From Draconibacterium orientale (GTDB lineage: Bacteria > Bacteroidota > Bacteroidia > Bacteroidales > UBA12170), in assembly GCA_020718205.1 (NCBI GenBank), contig DYSN01000004.1, positions 1 through 64,000 of the forward strand: 64,000 nucleotides of DNA, written 5' to 3'. The notes below the pieces were generated by a model. The model was not told the origin of the DNA, searched no databases, and saw only the letters and a program-made list of their open reading frames with translations. The position numbers were made by a program, and so were the translations under genes. Positions 47,459 to 57,498 of this stretch are shown in pieces (the stretch's first letter is position 1; every line of letters begins with the position of its first letter).

Positions 47459-49375
47459 CTATTGGGGAGGAATCTGAACAATCATTTCCTTGTTAAAGGC
47501 TGTTTCGGGTTCAATGAGTACCTGAAAAACGATGTCGTTAAAATCCTTGTCGCCTCTATCCGAAAGCAAATCTTCTATTCCTATAGTTACACAGCCACAA
47601 ATGCTGTCGTACATGAGCAAGTGTTGCTGCAACCCACGGTAATTAAATTCCCTGCGGGTATAATGTTGATACAATCCTTCGGTAACTTCTCCATCTTTAA
47701 AAGCATTTGCCAGCATAAAAAAGCCCACCGTAGTTCCTGCTGAAAATTCATCGGGAATGCGAACCATATCGCCAGCTTGCAGATAACCACCGCTGTATAT
47801 CTCCGAAGCATCGGGATATACAATATGCATAGTCGATTGAATATCTTCAAGCGAAGAAGGTGGATTGTTGGTTGGATAGTAATAATAGCCAAAAGTGTTG
47901 TGGAAAGCGGCGCCTTCGGAAATAAAAACGATTGACAGGTGAGCATTTTCTTCCAGCTCCACTTCCAGGTTTTGATTTAGGAAATAATCGGGGCGATTCA
48001 CAAAAGCATTTACTCTTTCGGGGAGGGTAATATCCATATGGGCAGGCAATTCGGCACAGAACTCAAATTCTTCCAGACATTCGGGCAAGCCAGTGTTATC
48101 ATAGTCACAAACCGGAGGATAAATACTCTGGTGAACCCGTTTTAGAATTTTAAATCCCCCGCCTCCTTTGGCCACAAAGAGCCAGTCGTTCGCAGCCATT
48201 ACCAAATTGGCGGAAGCCGCTATTTCATCCATATCCCACACCTGCACCGGAATGATTTCTCCAGAGCCCGAAGGGTTTTTTCCAACAAAAAGTCCATCGG
48301 CACCATTGGCAAGATAAATGAACAAATCATCTTTCGATAATCCATTGGTATTTCCGGTGGTTAGCATATTCGAAGGAGAATTGAATACTACATTTCCACT
48401 ATTGATATCGAAAGCTTTGGCACCATACATTCCCATGGCCACATAACAAATATTGGAACCATTGTCCATATGCATTGCAGATTTGCCAAAATAGGGTTCA
48501 TCCACATTTTGATGGGTAATCGTTCCGATGTCCCGGGTTTGTTTGTTCAAGGAATTTCCAACTTCATAAACATGCAGTTTTGATTGGTCTCCGGTGGATA
48601 GGGTAACTTGTTTAGAACCCACTGTTGCTCCGTTTGTTACGGTATATTTTGCGGCTGAGTAAGGATCGGTGTTCATTACGGTAAAATTATCTTTAGACAC
48701 CTGAAATACACCACCATAGGTTTGTCCGCTGGTTACATAAAGATAGTCGTTGGTGCATGAAATTCCATTGGCAGACGCGCTGATATTGGAGCCGCTCAGG
48801 TATTTGGAGAGCGATAAATCGTAGAAACCGCCAGTAAACTGTCCGTTGTTTGTGCTCAGTTTTCGGAGCAGCGCACCTTTCTTAAAACTCGACAAAGCCA
48901 GATAGACATCGCGGCTGGAGTTGGATCCGTCAATATCGGCTGCAACGGCGTTGGCATCGCTACCATTGAACAAAATCTGTGTAATGATGGTTGGGTAAGC
49001 TGGGTTTGACAAGTCAATGACTTCAATTCCTCCGGCATAGGTACTTCCCTGAACATTATAAGCCACATAGGCTTTGTTGTCGATGATATCGACGTGTGAT
49101 GCACTGAGCAGATTCCCGTTGAAAATAGGGGCAGCAACTTCGGCCACATAATACCAATAATAGTTATTGGATTTGGATTTTCCACCCCGGGTGCTGAAGA
49201 CAGCATCCTGAAAATAAGTGACCCTCGAATTTAACTCATCCACGGAGTTATTTACCAGCACTGTTTCAGTTGGTTCAACTTCGGTATCATCCGATATTTT
49301 TTTACACTGGCTAAAAACCAAAATAATGGAAACCGCTGCCAGCATAGAGATTTTTAAATATTTTTTCGTTTTCAT
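47459..49375 (-). CDS. LVIVD-repeat + DUF4114 lipoprotein (paralog A)
   Basis: Lipobox VFSQCKK, GGIEVIDLSNPAYPTII, C-terminal LSDRGDKDFNDIVFQVLIEP; start at MKTKKYLK (49375) preferred. Confidence 0.85.
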   Translation of the reverse strand: MKTKKYLKISMLAAVSIILVFSQCKKISDDTEVEPTETVLVNNSVDELNSRVTYFQDAVFSTRGGKSKSNNYYWYYVAEVAAPIFNGNLLSASHVDIIDNKAYVAYNVQGSTYAGGIEVIDLSNPAYPTIITQILFNGSDANAVAADIDGSNSSRDVYLALSSFKKGALLRKLSTNNGQFTGGFYDLSLSKYLSGSNISASANGISCTNDYLYVTSGQTYGGVFQVSKDNFTVMNTDPYSAAKYTVTNGATVGSKQVTLSTGDQSKLHVYEVGNSLNKQTRDIGTITHQNVDEPYFGKSAMHMDNGSNICYVAMGMYGAKAFDINSGNVVFNSPSNMLTTGNTNGLSKDDLFIYLANGADGLFVGKNPSGSGEIIPVQVWDMDEIAASANLVMAANDWLFVAKGGGGFKILKRVHQSIYPPVCDYDNTGLPECLEEFEFCAELPAHMDITLPERVNAFVNRPDYFLNQNLEVELEENAHLSIVFISEGAAFHNTFGYYYYPTNNPPSSLEDIQSTMHIVYPDASEIYSGGYLQAGDMVRIPDEFSAGTTVGFFMLANAFKDGEVTEGLYQHYTRREFNYRGLQQHLLMYDSICGCVTIGIEDLLSDRGDKDFNDIVFQVLIEPETAFNKEMIVQIPPQ

Positions 49376-49515
49376 TGTATCGTTTTTAAGGGAGCTCAAT
49401 TTGGTAAATATAATGATATTTTATTTAAGCTACAAGATTTTTTTTCGAAAGAAAGCTGGAACTCAAACCTTGAGAACCAGCTTTCAATACTCAAAATGAA
49501 CTGTATTTTTTTCGA

Positions 49516-51453
49516 TTAAGGAATCTGAATATAAGTATCAGGAGATACCGAAGTTGCGGGTTCAATATTCATTTTAAAGATTAAATCGTTAAAATCTTTG
49601 TCACCGCTGGGAATTTTCACATCTTCAATACCCATAATGATATCGCTGCAATTGTAGTCGTACATCAACAAATGTTGTTGAGTGTGATTGGAATTGAATG
49701 CAGGAATGGTGTAATGTGTGTACAATCCATTGGTAATTTCGGAGCCATTCCAGGCATTGGCCAGCATAAAGTACCCAATAACAGTACCTGCGGGGAAAGT
49801 TCCCAATTGATATATTTTATCACCGGGAATGAGGCCCCCACCCGAATTTACTTTGGAAGCATTGGGGAAAATTACCATCATGCTGGGTTTTAAATCAGCT
49901 GCAGTTGCCGGTGGATTGTTCTGATTGTAATGATAGTATCCGAAAGTGTTTTTAAAACCGGCACCTTCATTGACAAAGGTTACGCTGATTTGCGCATCTT
50001 CGGTCAGTACAATTTCTTTATTCTCGTTGAGGAAATATTCGGGATGATTCACCAAAGCATTTTGACTTTCGGGCAAGGTGAGTTGGAGGTCGCTCAACAG
50101 GCTTGGACAAAGTTCATCGGGATTTTCTTCCAGACATTCTGGCACACCAAGATTATCGTAATCACAAATCACCGGATATCCGCTATTGGGGATTTTTCTC
50201 AGTATCTTTAATCCGCCTCCGCCTTTGGCCACAAATATCCAGTCGCCATCGGTTTGAACAAGATTTGCAGAAGCACCAGTTTCGCTTAAATCCCAAATTT
50301 GAACGGGCACAATTTCGCCGGAACCACCTTCAGGCAAAGTGGCGATATATAAACCATCGGCACCGTTGGCCAGATAAATATAATCGTCGTCTTTAGAAAG
50401 TCCATTGGTATTTCCAGTAGTGAGCATACCGGCGGGAGAAGTATAAACCACTGAACCTGTGCTGATATCATAGGCCTTTAATCCATTTACTCCAGATGCT
50501 ACCCAGGCTATATTTCCACCTTCGTCTAAATGAAGGGTAGATTTTCCTTTGTAGGGTTCTTCCACATTTTGATGATAAATGGGTTCAATGTCATAAACGG
50601 AGGGGGTTCTGTCGGGTCCAACTTCATAAACCATAAGCTGAGAATTTTGGCCTGTGCGCAGGGTAATTTGTTTAGCACCGGCATTCAAACCATTAACCGC
50701 GGGGTATTTGGCATTGCTATATTCATTGGCTGCCAATACGCTTAAATTTTCGGTTGAAAGCTGAAATGTACCTCCACGGGTTTGTCCAGCAGTAACATAA
50801 ATATATTCCGACGAAGCAACAATTCCATTGGCAGAAGCAGCGGTACCAGTGCTTATCGATTTTGACAGACTAACATCTGTTATCTGGTTGGTGAGGAGAC
50901 CGTTCTCGAGAATTACCTGTCTTAAAACTGCTCCTTTTTTAAAGCTGCTCAAAGCAAGCCATATTTTTCTCTGGGCTTCGTTACCATTGTAATCCGCAGC
51001 CACTGCATTCACATCTACCCCACCAAACAATTCTGATGAAATAATTGTGGGGAAAGCTGGATTAGACAAATCAATAACTTCCACACCACCAGCATATTCA
51101 TCACCCTGTCTGTTGTAGGTAACATAGGCCTTATCGTCGGCAATAACTACATGAGTAGCACTAAGCACTCCACCTCCATAAACCGGCGATTCCACATCGG
51201 CCACATAATACCAGGTATGCCCGTTTGTATTGGTTTTGGATTTAACATCCTTACCAGAAAACAAAACAGGTTCGTTAATATAGGTTACTCTGGAAGAAAG
51301 TCCCGCCTGGTCGTTATTGAGCAGGTATACAATTTCTTCATCATCAGACACTTCGGTTGTTTGCTCATTCTTTTTACAAGAGCTTGCCAGCACCACTATT
51401 ACGAATAGAAATAGTACAATGCTGAATTTTATGAATAAATTTTGAGTTTTCAT
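49516..51453 (-). CDS. LVIVD-repeat + DUF4114 lipoprotein (paralog B)
   Basis: Lipobox VLASSCKKN; full-length collinear similarity to 47459..49375; PSGDKDFNDLIFKMNIEP. Confidence 0.85.
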   Translation of the reverse strand: MKTQNLFIKFSIVLFLFVIVVLASSCKKNEQTTEVSDDEEIVYLLNNDQAGLSSRVTYINEPVLFSGKDVKSKTNTNGHTWYYVADVESPVYGGGVLSATHVVIADDKAYVTYNRQGDEYAGGVEVIDLSNPAFPTIISSELFGGVDVNAVAADYNGNEAQRKIWLALSSFKKGAVLRQVILENGLLTNQITDVSLSKSISTGTAASANGIVASSEYIYVTAGQTRGGTFQLSTENLSVLAANEYSNAKYPAVNGLNAGAKQITLRTGQNSQLMVYEVGPDRTPSVYDIEPIYHQNVEEPYKGKSTLHLDEGGNIAWVASGVNGLKAYDISTGSVVYTSPAGMLTTGNTNGLSKDDDYIYLANGADGLYIATLPEGGSGEIVPVQIWDLSETGASANLVQTDGDWIFVAKGGGGLKILRKIPNSGYPVICDYDNLGVPECLEENPDELCPSLLSDLQLTLPESQNALVNHPEYFLNENKEIVLTEDAQISVTFVNEGAGFKNTFGYYHYNQNNPPATAADLKPSMMVIFPNASKVNSGGGLIPGDKIYQLGTFPAGTVIGYFMLANAWNGSEITNGLYTHYTIPAFNSNHTQQHLLMYDYNCSDIIMGIEDVKIPSGDKDFNDLIFKMNIEPATSVSPDTYIQIP

Positions 51454-51481
51454 TTTACAGTTCTTTTTTTTGAGTTTATAC

Positions 51482-51524
51482 CAAAGCTAATCAAAAGGGT
51501 TATCTAACCACAACTTTTGATTAG
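51482..51524 (-). promoter_or_regulatory. Inverted repeat covering the promoter of paralog B
   Basis: CTAATCAAAAG (51487-51497) / CTTTTGATTAG (51514-51524) with inner GGTT-atct-AACC; overlaps TTG-N21-TAGCTTTG on the minus strand. Confidence 0.6.
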
Positions 51525-51635
51525 TAACCGTAGAATTTGAATTCGTAAATGTTAGGATTACAGAATAGATTGTAAATTCGCAAAACGGAAAAAACCCATG
51601 TCAATAAAAAAAAAATTAGAAAACTATTGAATGTG

Positions 51636-51665
51636 TTGTTTATCAAAAAAATATCGCTACTTTTG
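51636..51665 (+). promoter_or_regulatory. rplU-rpmA promoter
   Basis: TTG-N19-TACTTTTG. Confidence 0.85.
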
Positions 51666-51701
51666 CACTCCCAAAAATGTTAAACTAATTGAATAAATTA
51701 C

Positions 51702-52013
51702 ATGTATGCAATTGTAGAAATAGCAGGGCAACAGTTTAAAGTCACTAAAGATCAAAAAATCTTTGTGCACCGTTTGGATGGTGATGAAGGCGCTTCATTA
51801 GAGTTTGACAAGGTGCTTTTAGTGGACAATGAAGGAGCTGTTAAAATCGGAACCCCTGTGATAGAAGGCGCAAAAGTTTCCGTTAAAATTCTTTCTCATT
51901 TACGTGGAGATAAAGTTTTTATCTTCAAGAAAAGGAGAAGAAAAGGCTATAAAAAATTCCAGGGACATCGTCAGGATTTTACCCAGGTTCAAATCGAAAA
52001 CATCGTTGCTTAG
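51702..52013 (+). CDS. rplU: 50S ribosomal protein L21
   Basis: MYAIVEIAGQQFKV..KRRRKGYKKFQGHRQDFTQVQIENI. Confidence 0.98.
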   Translation: MYAIVEIAGQQFKVTKDQKIFVHRLDGDEGASLEFDKVLLVDNEGAVKIGTPVIEGAKVSVKILSHLRGDKVFIFKKRRRKGYKKFQGHRQDFTQVQIENIVA

Positions 52014-52051
52014 GCAAAGGATGGTATGTTAAACCTTAAAAACTATTAAAA

Positions 52052-52315
52052 ATGGCTCATAAAAAAGGTGTCGGTAGTTCTAAAAACGGTAGAGAATCCC
52101 ATAGTAAACGATTGGGAATTAAAATATATGGCGGTCAATTTGCCAAAGCCGGAAATATTTTAGTAAGACAACGTGGTACAGCTCACCATCCTGGTGCAAA
52201 TGTGGGTATTGGCAAAGACCATACTCTTTTTGCATTGACTGATGGCATTGTTGAGTTCAAAAAAACAAAAAACGAGAGATCGTATGTTTTTGTGAATCCA
52301 ATGGTGGTGGAGTAA
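52052..52315 (+). CDS. rpmA: 50S ribosomal protein L27
   Basis: [60 protein letters not shown]. Confidence 0.98.
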   Translation: MAHKKGVGSSKNGRESHSKRLGIKIYGGQFAKAGNILVRQRGTAHHPGANVGIGKDHTLFALTDGIVEFKKTKNERSYVFVNPMVVE

Positions 52316-52337
52316 TCAGATACTGTTTTTAAAAAAT

Positions 52338-52371
52338 TAAAAACTGTTTCCTTTGGGGAGCAGTTTTTTTT
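52338..52371 (+). terminator. Terminator downstream of rpmA
   Basis: AAAACTGTTTCCtttgGGGAGCAGTTTTTTTT. Confidence 0.75.
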
Positions 52372-52431
52372 ATATCCCATTCCTTCGTTTTTCATGGCTA
52401 AAAAACTACATTTGCAAAAAATTGAAAAACC

Positions 52432-53703
52432 ATGCTACAGACTAACTATATCATTGAAAATAAAGCTGAAGTCATTGAAAGACTAAAAATTAAAAACTTC
52501 GATGCAACCGCCATACTTCCGGTAATAGAAAAGAAAAACAACCTCCGCAAAAAAATCCAAAAAGACTTAGACGACCATCTGGCCGAAGCCAATCTTTTGG
52601 CCAAATCTATAGGGCTGCTTTTGAAAGATGGAAAGAAAGACGAAGCAGAAGCTTCTAAAGCACGGACAGCAGAGTTAAAAACCATTTCCAAAGATTTAAA
52701 CGATCAGTTGACAGCCCTTGAAGCGGAATTGCACCAAATTGTGGTTCAATTGCCCAATCTGCCACATTCCAGCGTCCCCACCGGAAAAGGAGCCGACGAT
52801 AATGAAATTGTAGCCGAATGGGGCTCCATTCCCAATCTGGGGGATTACAAATTACCTCACTGGGAACTGGCAAAAAAATACGATCTCATCGATTTTGAAT
52901 TGGGCGTAAAACTCACCGGAGCTGGTTTCCCTGTGTTTAAAGGAAAAGGTGCCCGCCTGCAAAGAAGTCTCATTAGCTTTTTTCTGGACGAAGGAATCGA
53001 TGCCGGTTATCTGGAAGTATTGCCTCCACTCATGGTAAATGAAGATTCTGCTTATGCTACCGGTCAGCTGCCCGATAAAGAAGGTCAGATGTATCATATG
53101 CAGGTTGATAATCTCTATATGATTCCAACCGCCGAAGTTCCTGTGACCAATATCTATCGCAATTTGATTCTGAAAGAAAGCGATTTCCCCATTAAAAACG
53201 TGGCTTACTCTGCCTGTTTCCGTCGTGAAGCTGGCAGCTATGGTAAAGATGTTCGCGGATTAAACCGTCTGCATCAGTTCGACAAGGTGGAAATAGTTCA
53301 GGTTCAGCATCCTGAAAAGTCTTACGAGACTCTGGAAGATATGAAGGCACATGTAGCAGGATTGCTCGAAAAGCTCGGACTTCCCTATAGAATATTGAAG
53401 CTTTGCGGAGGAGATATGAGCTTTACTTCGGCACTTACCTTTGACTTCGAAGTATTTAGCACCGCTCAGGAACGCTGGCTCGAAGTGAGCTCCGTTTCCA
53501 ATTTCGAAAACTTTCAGTCGAATCGTTTGAAGCTGAGATTTAAAGACGGACAAGGCAAAACTCAATTGGCTCATACGCTCAACGGCAGCGCATTGGCTTT
53601 GCCCAGAATTATGGCCGCCTTGCTGGAAAACTATCAAACCGCCGAAGGAATCAGAATTCCTGAAGCCTTGCAGAAATACACTGGTTTTGCCCTAATTGAC
53701 TAA
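52432..53703 (+). CDS. serS: Serine-tRNA ligase
   Basis: Coiled-coil arm, PTAEVPVTNIYR, FRREAGSYGKDVRGLNRLHQFDKVEIV, LNGSALALPRIMAALLENYQ. Confidence 0.97.
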   Translation: MLQTNYIIENKAEVIERLKIKNFDATAILPVIEKKNNLRKKIQKDLDDHLAEANLLAKSIGLLLKDGKKDEAEASKARTAELKTISKDLNDQLTALEAELHQIVVQLPNLPHSSVPTGKGADDNEIVAEWGSIPNLGDYKLPHWELAKKYDLIDFELGVKLTGAGFPVFKGKGARLQRSLISFFLDEGIDAGYLEVLPPLMVNEDSAYATGQLPDKEGQMYHMQVDNLYMIPTAEVPVTNIYRNLILKESDFPIKNVAYSACFRREAGSYGKDVRGLNRLHQFDKVEIVQVQHPEKSYETLEDMKAHVAGLLEKLGLPYRILKLCGGDMSFTSALTFDFEVFSTAQERWLEVSSVSNFENFQSNRLKLRFKDGQGKTQLAHTLNGSALALPRIMAALLENYQTAEGIRIPEALQKYTGFALID

Positions 53704-54461
53704 TGCTTAGGCGTTACTTTATAGAGCTTTCGTATCTGGGCACCCATTATCATGGATGGCAAATTCAGGAAAATGCGGTGACTGTTCAACAGGTGTTACA
53801 CGAAGCTTTGAGTAAACTTTTTCATTCCCCCGAATTGTCTACAGGTTGTGGAAGAACGGATACTGGTGTGCACGCCCGTCAGTTTTACGCTCATGTGAAT
53901 CTGGATTTGGAGGAGAGAAATCTTTCACCCAAACAGCTGATGCATAAACTCAATATGATATTGCCCTTCGATATTGCTATCCATCAGATTTTGCCCGTGC
54001 ATTCGGAAGCTCATGCCCGTTTCGATGCCACCAAACGAACCTATGAATATCATATTTCAACTAAAAAAAACCCATTCAACCGCCATCTTTCTCTTTCACT
54101 TCCTTTTCCGGATGTGGATTTCGATTTGATGAACGAAGCCGCCAACATTCTATTTGAATACAACGATTTTCAATGCTTTTCGAAAACTGGTACTCAGGTA
54201 AACAATTATTTATGCAAAATAATGAAAGCCCAATGGGAAAAGTGGGAAGGTGACAATTGGGTTTTTGTTATTCAGGCTGACAGGTTCTTACGAAACATGG
54301 TTAGGGCCATTGTGGGAACATTGCTCGAAGTGGGTCGGGGGCAAATGAGTCTGGAAGAGTATAGACGGGTAATAGAAAGTAAAAACCGCTCCGGCGCTGG
54401 CTGGTCAGTGCCACCCGAAGGGCTGTTTTTAACGAAAATTGAATATCCATTTATCGGATAA
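53703..54461 (+). CDS. truA: tRNA pseudouridine(38-40) synthase
   Basis: YLGTHYHGWQIQ, CGRTDTGVHARQFYAHV, FLRNMVRAIVGTLLEVG; overlaps serS stop (TAATG). Confidence 0.95.
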   Translation: MLRRYFIELSYLGTHYHGWQIQENAVTVQQVLHEALSKLFHSPELSTGCGRTDTGVHARQFYAHVNLDLEERNLSPKQLMHKLNMILPFDIAIHQILPVHSEAHARFDATKRTYEYHISTKKNPFNRHLSLSLPFPDVDFDLMNEAANILFEYNDFQCFSKTGTQVNNYLCKIMKAQWEKWEGDNWVFVIQADRFLRNMVRAIVGTLLEVGRGQMSLEEYRRVIESKNRSGAGWSVPPEGLFLTKIEYPFIG

Positions 54462-54494
54462 AAAAAACGTGGCTCTTTTGAACCACGTTTTTTT
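54461..54494. terminator. Bidirectional terminator between truA and the OMP gene
   Basis: AAAAAAACGTGGctcttttgaaCCACGTTTTTTT. Confidence 0.9.
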
Positions 54495-54514
54495 ATTTCA
54501 ATTTTAGCCTGATT

Positions 54515-55894
54515 TTAGAACAAATAATTTAGCCCAATATAAACTCCACTGGTACCATCATCCGCTTTCAGCGCGCGACCATAATCGCAGGAAATAATAA
54601 AATTCTCGTTCATGGCGATTCTTAAGCCGGCTCCATAACTGATGTGGAGTTTCTCGGCACCGTAATCAAAATAATCGCTCTCTTCTACGTCTACACCAAA
54701 TTCATAATCCTGTGCAGCGGTTGTTGGAATGAGTTTAACAACTTGTCCGGCATCGGCAAAACCGTTGAGACCTATGTAGAAATTTTGGCCAATGAACTGA
54801 AAATAAACCACTTTCCAGCGGAGCTCGAGATTTCCATACAACACGCCATCACCCACAACTCTGTTTCTTTTTATCCCCCTGAGGGTTTTTCCACCTCCCA
54901 ATCCATCAGATGTGGCGCCACGCAAGGCACTGGTAATGATAAACTGCTGAGTATACCAGGGTCCCTGATTCACCAAACTTGACTGATAACCAATTCTATA
55001 GGCAAAGGTTAAACGGCGTTTTACAATATTGATATATTGACGGTGGGTTGCATAGAATTTCAGATAACCGTGGTCCACGCTGTTGGCGAAATTGGGGGCA
55101 TAAAACAAGCCTATTTCGGTCCAGATACCTTTGGTGGGGTGAGCTCTCACATTTCTTGAATCGTACATCAGACCAGCTTTCACGCCAAAAACTTGTCCGC
55201 CATTTTTATCTTCATCGGGAATTAAACCCCAGGTCTGATAGTTTTCATACAACCCGGGTACAGAATCTACAGTGGGTAATAAATCTTCATCATCCTTTCC
55301 TTTATTGAATTTTTCAATATCTACACTGCCGATTTTAAGATTATAGAACTCAGCACCAGCAGTCCAATAGAGATTTTTTATCCCCAGCTTGCCATGAATA
55401 TCGCTTCTGAGCCTGAACATTTTATTGCTCATTTTATAGAAAGCGCGGGTTTTATAGTTCACATTGTCCGGATTAATCCAGGGTTCGTTATAAACAGCTT
55501 CATAGCCATTGAAACCAAAAAAGTCATAGGAATCGTCGGGGAGATAGCTCACGTCAAAATATAAACGGGCATTTTTTATCAGCCTGTCGCTTTCGTAAGC
55601 AAAACGCAATATTCCGCTACCTTTGGTAAATTTACTTGCTTCCACATAAAAATTGTGGTCGAATTCGGGATAGCGGCTACCGTCGCCATAATGATAGATA
55701 CTTCCCAATACTCCATACTGAAACCCCAAATCGCTGTCGAAAGAAACTACAGGAAGTCCCCCAAAATTCCAGCCTTTTTTAATTTTTTCCTTTTTAGTGG
55801 TATCCGCATCCTGGGCAAAAATTAATGGTACAATGAAGAAAAGCAGCAATATTGAAAGAGCGACTCTTCTGAAAACTTGTTTAGGTTTTGTCAT
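54515..55894 (-). CDS. BamA/Omp85-like outer-membrane protein
   Basis: Signal peptide; RGATSDGLGGGKTLRGIKRNRVVGDGVLYGNLELRWKV and C-terminal barrel strand GVYIGLNYLF. Confidence 0.8.
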   Translation of the reverse strand: MTKPKQVFRRVALSILLLFFIVPLIFAQDADTTKKEKIKKGWNFGGLPVVSFDSDLGFQYGVLGSIYHYGDGSRYPEFDHNFYVEASKFTKGSGILRFAYESDRLIKNARLYFDVSYLPDDSYDFFGFNGYEAVYNEPWINPDNVNYKTRAFYKMSNKMFRLRSDIHGKLGIKNLYWTAGAEFYNLKIGSVDIEKFNKGKDDEDLLPTVDSVPGLYENYQTWGLIPDEDKNGGQVFGVKAGLMYDSRNVRAHPTKGIWTEIGLFYAPNFANSVDHGYLKFYATHRQYINIVKRRLTFAYRIGYQSSLVNQGPWYTQQFIITSALRGATSDGLGGGKTLRGIKRNRVVGDGVLYGNLELRWKVVYFQFIGQNFYIGLNGFADAGQVVKLIPTTAAQDYEFGVDVEESDYFDYGAEKLHISYGAGLRIAMNENFIISCDYGRALKADDGTSGVYIGLNYLF

Positions 55895-56222
55895 AATGTT
55901 TAAGTTTTTGATTGTTTTTATGTCGTTGGTTATCGCGGTTGGTTTTTTTATCCAGATTTTTCTCTAATGCTTCGGTCAAATCGATGCCCGTTTGATTGGC
56001 CAGACAAATGAGCACAAAAAGCACATCGGCAAACTCGTCGGCCAAATCCACTTGTTTATCGCTTTCCTTAAAGGATTGTTCGCCAAATTTGCGGGATATA
56101 ATACGAGCCACTTCGCCCACTTCTTCCATTAAAATGGCCATATTGGTCAACTCGTTGAAGTATCGAACCCCATTCTCTTTTATCCAAAGATCCACTGTTT
56201 TTTGAGCCTGTTCTATGGTCAA
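55881..56222 (-). CDS. MazG-like nucleotide pyrophosphohydrolase
   Basis: LMEEVGEVARIISRKFGE..DLADEFADVLFVLICLAN (EExxE..ExxD type). Confidence 0.88.
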   Translation of the reverse strand: MTIEQAQKTVDLWIKENGVRYFNELTNMAILMEEVGEVARIISRKFGEQSFKESDKQVDLADEFADVLFVLICLANQTGIDLTEALEKNLDKKTNRDNQRHKNNQKLKHYDKT

Positions 56223-56338
56223 AATATTAAGTTTTTGTTTAGGTTTTAAAAATCGAAATTAAGATTTTTGTTGAAACCTAAGCCATTGCAACTGAAATTG
56301 TTCGAAATAAAATTTTTATTCCCCGAAAAAGCAGATTT

Positions 56339-57400
56339 TTAATAACCCCCAAAACCGTTTTCTTCCTTCAATTTAAGTGCCTTGTAGCGGCGACCCCACC
56401 ATTTATAATGGGTTAAGGAAGTGTAAATCATGAGTTTATTAACCAATTTGAAGCGAAGTAGGATATGGATTAATCTATATCCTAAGAGTAGAATGGAAAT
56501 AAAAATCAGATTATTGAGAACAAATTTCAAAACCGGATGCTGAATGATGGGGATAAACTGCGTAAAATATCCATAAAAAAATACGGAGGCCACAAAAGCA
56601 TAAATCAAATACACCCCTACCACAAAACCATGGGCGGTTTCTATGGCCTTGGTTGGACAATTTCCCATGCATTTCATACAGCTTTCGCAATTAAATGACC
56701 AAAATGGATGACCATTGATTTCGCTAATGGCGTGAACAGGACATTCTCTGATGCATAATCCACAGTTATTGCAACTATTTGATGCATAATAGGTTTTGGC
56801 TAAAATAAACCGCCCAACGAAATAATACAAAACCGCAACAGGCCAAATAACCACATCCTGTATCATCTCTCTAAGACTTTTAAACCATCGCTTTCCACTG
56901 AAAACAATTTCAGCAAATTCTTCGACCCGAATCTTGTTTTTCTGATGAAGAAAAAGAATGGTCTTCGCATTTAAACCCGGATGAAGCGAAATCCAGTTCG
57001 ATGGCATATCAACCGGAAACATGGCGCGAATTCTATAACCTTTAATTGCTAACAGGACGCCTGCGAAATAAAAGGTTATTCCACTCAACCCTGGGGTAAC
57101 CCATTTACCAATGAGCATTCCAGCACGGGTATTGAGCAACAGAACTTTGGCTTTTCCCCTGGGGAAACGACTCAGAAATTTAAGCATCACCGGGGGATAA
57201 TTAAATCCGTGAACCGGAGAAATAAAAGCAATAACCGATTGCTCATCAACAACTTCCGGGGGAATTGTTTCAAGCCCCGCCACATAGAATAAATGAGTCT
57301 CGAAGGAGTGTTTTTGAGCTTCTTCGGCAAGCCAATGAGCTACATTCCTTGAATTTCCTGTTCCCGAAAAATAGAAAATAAAAAGCCTTTGAGCTGACAT
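56339..57400 (-). CDS. EFR1-type membrane flavodoxin/ferredoxin fusion
   Basis: N-terminal flavodoxin-like FYFSGTGNSRNVAHWLA; two 4Fe-4S motifs CNNCGLCIRECPVHAI and CESCMKCMGNCPTKAI; TM segments. Confidence 0.85.
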   Translation of the reverse strand: MSAQRLFIFYFSGTGNSRNVAHWLAEEAQKHSFETHLFYVAGLETIPPEVVDEQSVIAFISPVHGFNYPPVMLKFLSRFPRGKAKVLLLNTRAGMLIGKWVTPGLSGITFYFAGVLLAIKGYRIRAMFPVDMPSNWISLHPGLNAKTILFLHQKNKIRVEEFAEIVFSGKRWFKSLREMIQDVVIWPVAVLYYFVGRFILAKTYYASNSCNNCGLCIRECPVHAISEINGHPFWSFNCESCMKCMGNCPTKAIETAHGFVVGVYLIYAFVASVFFYGYFTQFIPIIQHPVLKFVLNNLIFISILLLGYRLIHILLRFKLVNKLMIYTSLTHYKWWGRRYKALKLKEENGFGGY

Positions 57401-57498
57401 AAAATACTTTGTTATCGTATTAACAGCTCAAAGATACCTTTTATTCACTTCTCAAATTATTTTGCCCATATTAAATTTTGGTCTAAATGCCCAAGAAT

